Below are positions 5,746-6,212 of a DNA stretch of 6,212 nucleotides, piece after piece. The translations under genes and the position numbers were made by a program. This DNA comes from Chloroflexi bacterium RIFCSPLOWO2_02_FULL_71_16 (GTDB taxonomy: Bacteria; Chloroflexota; Limnocylindria; P2-11E), in contig MGON01000040.1 of assembly GCA_001795345.1 (NCBI GenBank), positions 130 to 6,341 of the forward strand. Direction: 5' to 3'. The notes beneath the pieces were generated by a model, which saw only the letters and a list, made by a program, of their open reading frames with translations, did not search any database and had not been told where the DNA came from. Numbering within the stretch: position 1 is the stretch's first letter; each line of letters begins with the position of its first letter.

Positions 5746-6122
5746 GTGGAAGGCCTGCTGACGGGTCTGCTGATCGCGGTCGCGATCTGGCTCGCGGTGA
5801 TCCTGGTCCTGGTGCTGTCCGGCCGCGACCGGCTCGCGCGTGAGCTCGCTCATCTGCTTCCGAACCTGATCGGGCTGTTCCATGGCCTCACGCGCGACCA
5901 ACGCGTGCCGCTGACGAGCAAGGTCGTCCTGGCGATCGGCCTCGCCTGGCTGGTCTCTCCGATCGACCTGATCCCGGAGTTCGTTCCGATCGCAGGTCCC
6001 CTGGATGACGCGATCGTCGCAGCACTCGTCCTGCGGTACGTGCTGCGAAGCACGGACCGGATGGTCGTGGCAGAGCATTGGCGCGGCGACCGGCCACACT
6101 GGATCTGCTCCTCAGGCTGTAG
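5746..6122 (+). CDS. YkvA-family (DUF1232) small membrane protein with an apparent one-base deletion
   Basis: The frame opens at GTG 5746, directly after an in-frame TAG (5743-5745), and encodes an N-terminal membrane helix (about residues 5-25). It then carries the DUF1232 core: LTSKVVLAIGLAWLVSPIDLIPEFVPIAGPLDDAIVAAL (from about residue 56), with the diagnostic SPIDLIPEF and PLDDA motifs. After EHWRG the continuous frame turns into Arg/Cys-rich sequence with no stop before the window ends. Shifting the frame by one base near 6088-6091, as if one C were missing, gives GDPATLDLLLRL and a TAG at 6120-6122, making a 125-residue protein with an ending typical of such proteins. The coordinates given follow this corrected reading. 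Whether the shift is a sequencing error or a real mutation cannot be told here. The family is widespread and its function is not established. No clear ribosome site precedes the GTG. It probably leads a plus-strand unit with the next gene. Confidence 0.78.
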
Positions 6123-6141
6123 CGCGGCCTACCATCGGCGA

Positions 6142-6147
6142 GGGAGG
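6142..6147 (+). promoter_or_regulatory. Ribosome binding site of the downstream partial gene
   Basis: GGGAGG lies 5 nt before ATG 6153 and 20 bp after the corrected DUF1232 stop. It marks a true gene start and argues that the preceding gene ends at 6122 rather than reading through. Confidence 0.75.
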
Positions 6148-6152
6148 TGCTC

Positions 6153-6212
6153 ATGGCGGCGGTGCAGGCCACGCACGCGCAGACGGCGACCAAGGAGGAG
6201 TACCTCCAGGCG
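6153..6212 (+). CDS. N-terminal 20 codons of a gene, possibly a DtxR/MntR-family metalloregulator
   Basis: ATG 6153 follows a strong GGGAGG site and opens a frame of 20 codons to the window edge: MAAVQATHAQTATKEEYLQA. The TATKEEYLQA portion resembles the first helix of DtxR/MntR-family repressors, which commonly begin with a short tail and then S/T-x-E-x-Y-L/I-x-x-I. Such proteins have an N-terminal winged helix that binds TTAGG/CCTAA-type operators and a metal-binding dimer domain, and one such operator lies at 5667-5682. The fragment is too short for certainty; any helix-turn-helix protein or unrelated product remains possible. It begins 30 bp after the DUF1232 stop and is probably cotranscribed with it. 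Confidence 0.5.
   Translation, partial: MAAVQATHAQTATKEEYLQA

Overview
This is a 6.2-kb, high-GC, gene-dense stretch of a bacterial chromosome. It has frequent GTG starts, short overlaps between genes and no rRNA, tRNA, CRISPR array or insertion sequence. MreB, an EfeU/FTR1-type iron permease and envelope-polysaccharide glycosyltransferases point to a rod-shaped free-living bacterium. The GC content and protein style fit Chloroflexota or a deep actinobacterial lineage, but lineage cannot be settled from this window.

Layout, reading the minus strand from right to left: FTR1-family iron permease (5613-4765), mreB (4740-3721), a 94-nt gap filled with strong palindromes, WecB/TagA/CpsF glycosyltransferase (3626-2883), WbaZ-like family-4 glycosyltransferase (2886-1777), PHP-domain metal-dependent phosphoesterase (1780-1046), and a polytopic GT-C/family-39-like membrane protein (from 1049, running off the left edge). 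The last four genes form a tight unit: all three junctions are 4-base NTGA stop/start overlaps (CTGA, ATGA, GTGA). On the plus strand, diverging from the permease, are a small YkvA/DUF1232 membrane protein (5746-6122, apparently with one base missing near its 3' end) and the first 20 codons of another gene (from 6153) that resembles the N-terminus of a DtxR/MntR-family metalloregulator.

How the parts may work together: the permease promoter has a perfect TTGACA -35 box. Its -10 region sits inside a palindrome, GTTAGGGATACCTAAC, that looks like a DtxR/IdeR/MntR-family operator. The probable DtxR-like regulator encoded about 0.5 kb away is a natural candidate to bind it. Downstream, the four polysaccharide-type genes look like a module in which lipid-linked glycan is extended on the cytoplasmic face (WecB/TagA and GT4), with a phosphoesterase of unknown substrate and a GT-C-type membrane transferase. 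They lie directly behind mreB, which organises envelope synthesis.

Points that most deserve attention: (1) the metalloregulator-type operator on the permease promoter; (2) a probable CTG start for the GT4 gene; (3) a Gly in place of the conserved phosphate-2 Asp of MreB; (4) paired palindromes with GNA-type loops at the end of mreB; (5) a likely one-base deletion in the DUF1232 gene. I see no clear sign of a wholly new defence or mobile system.
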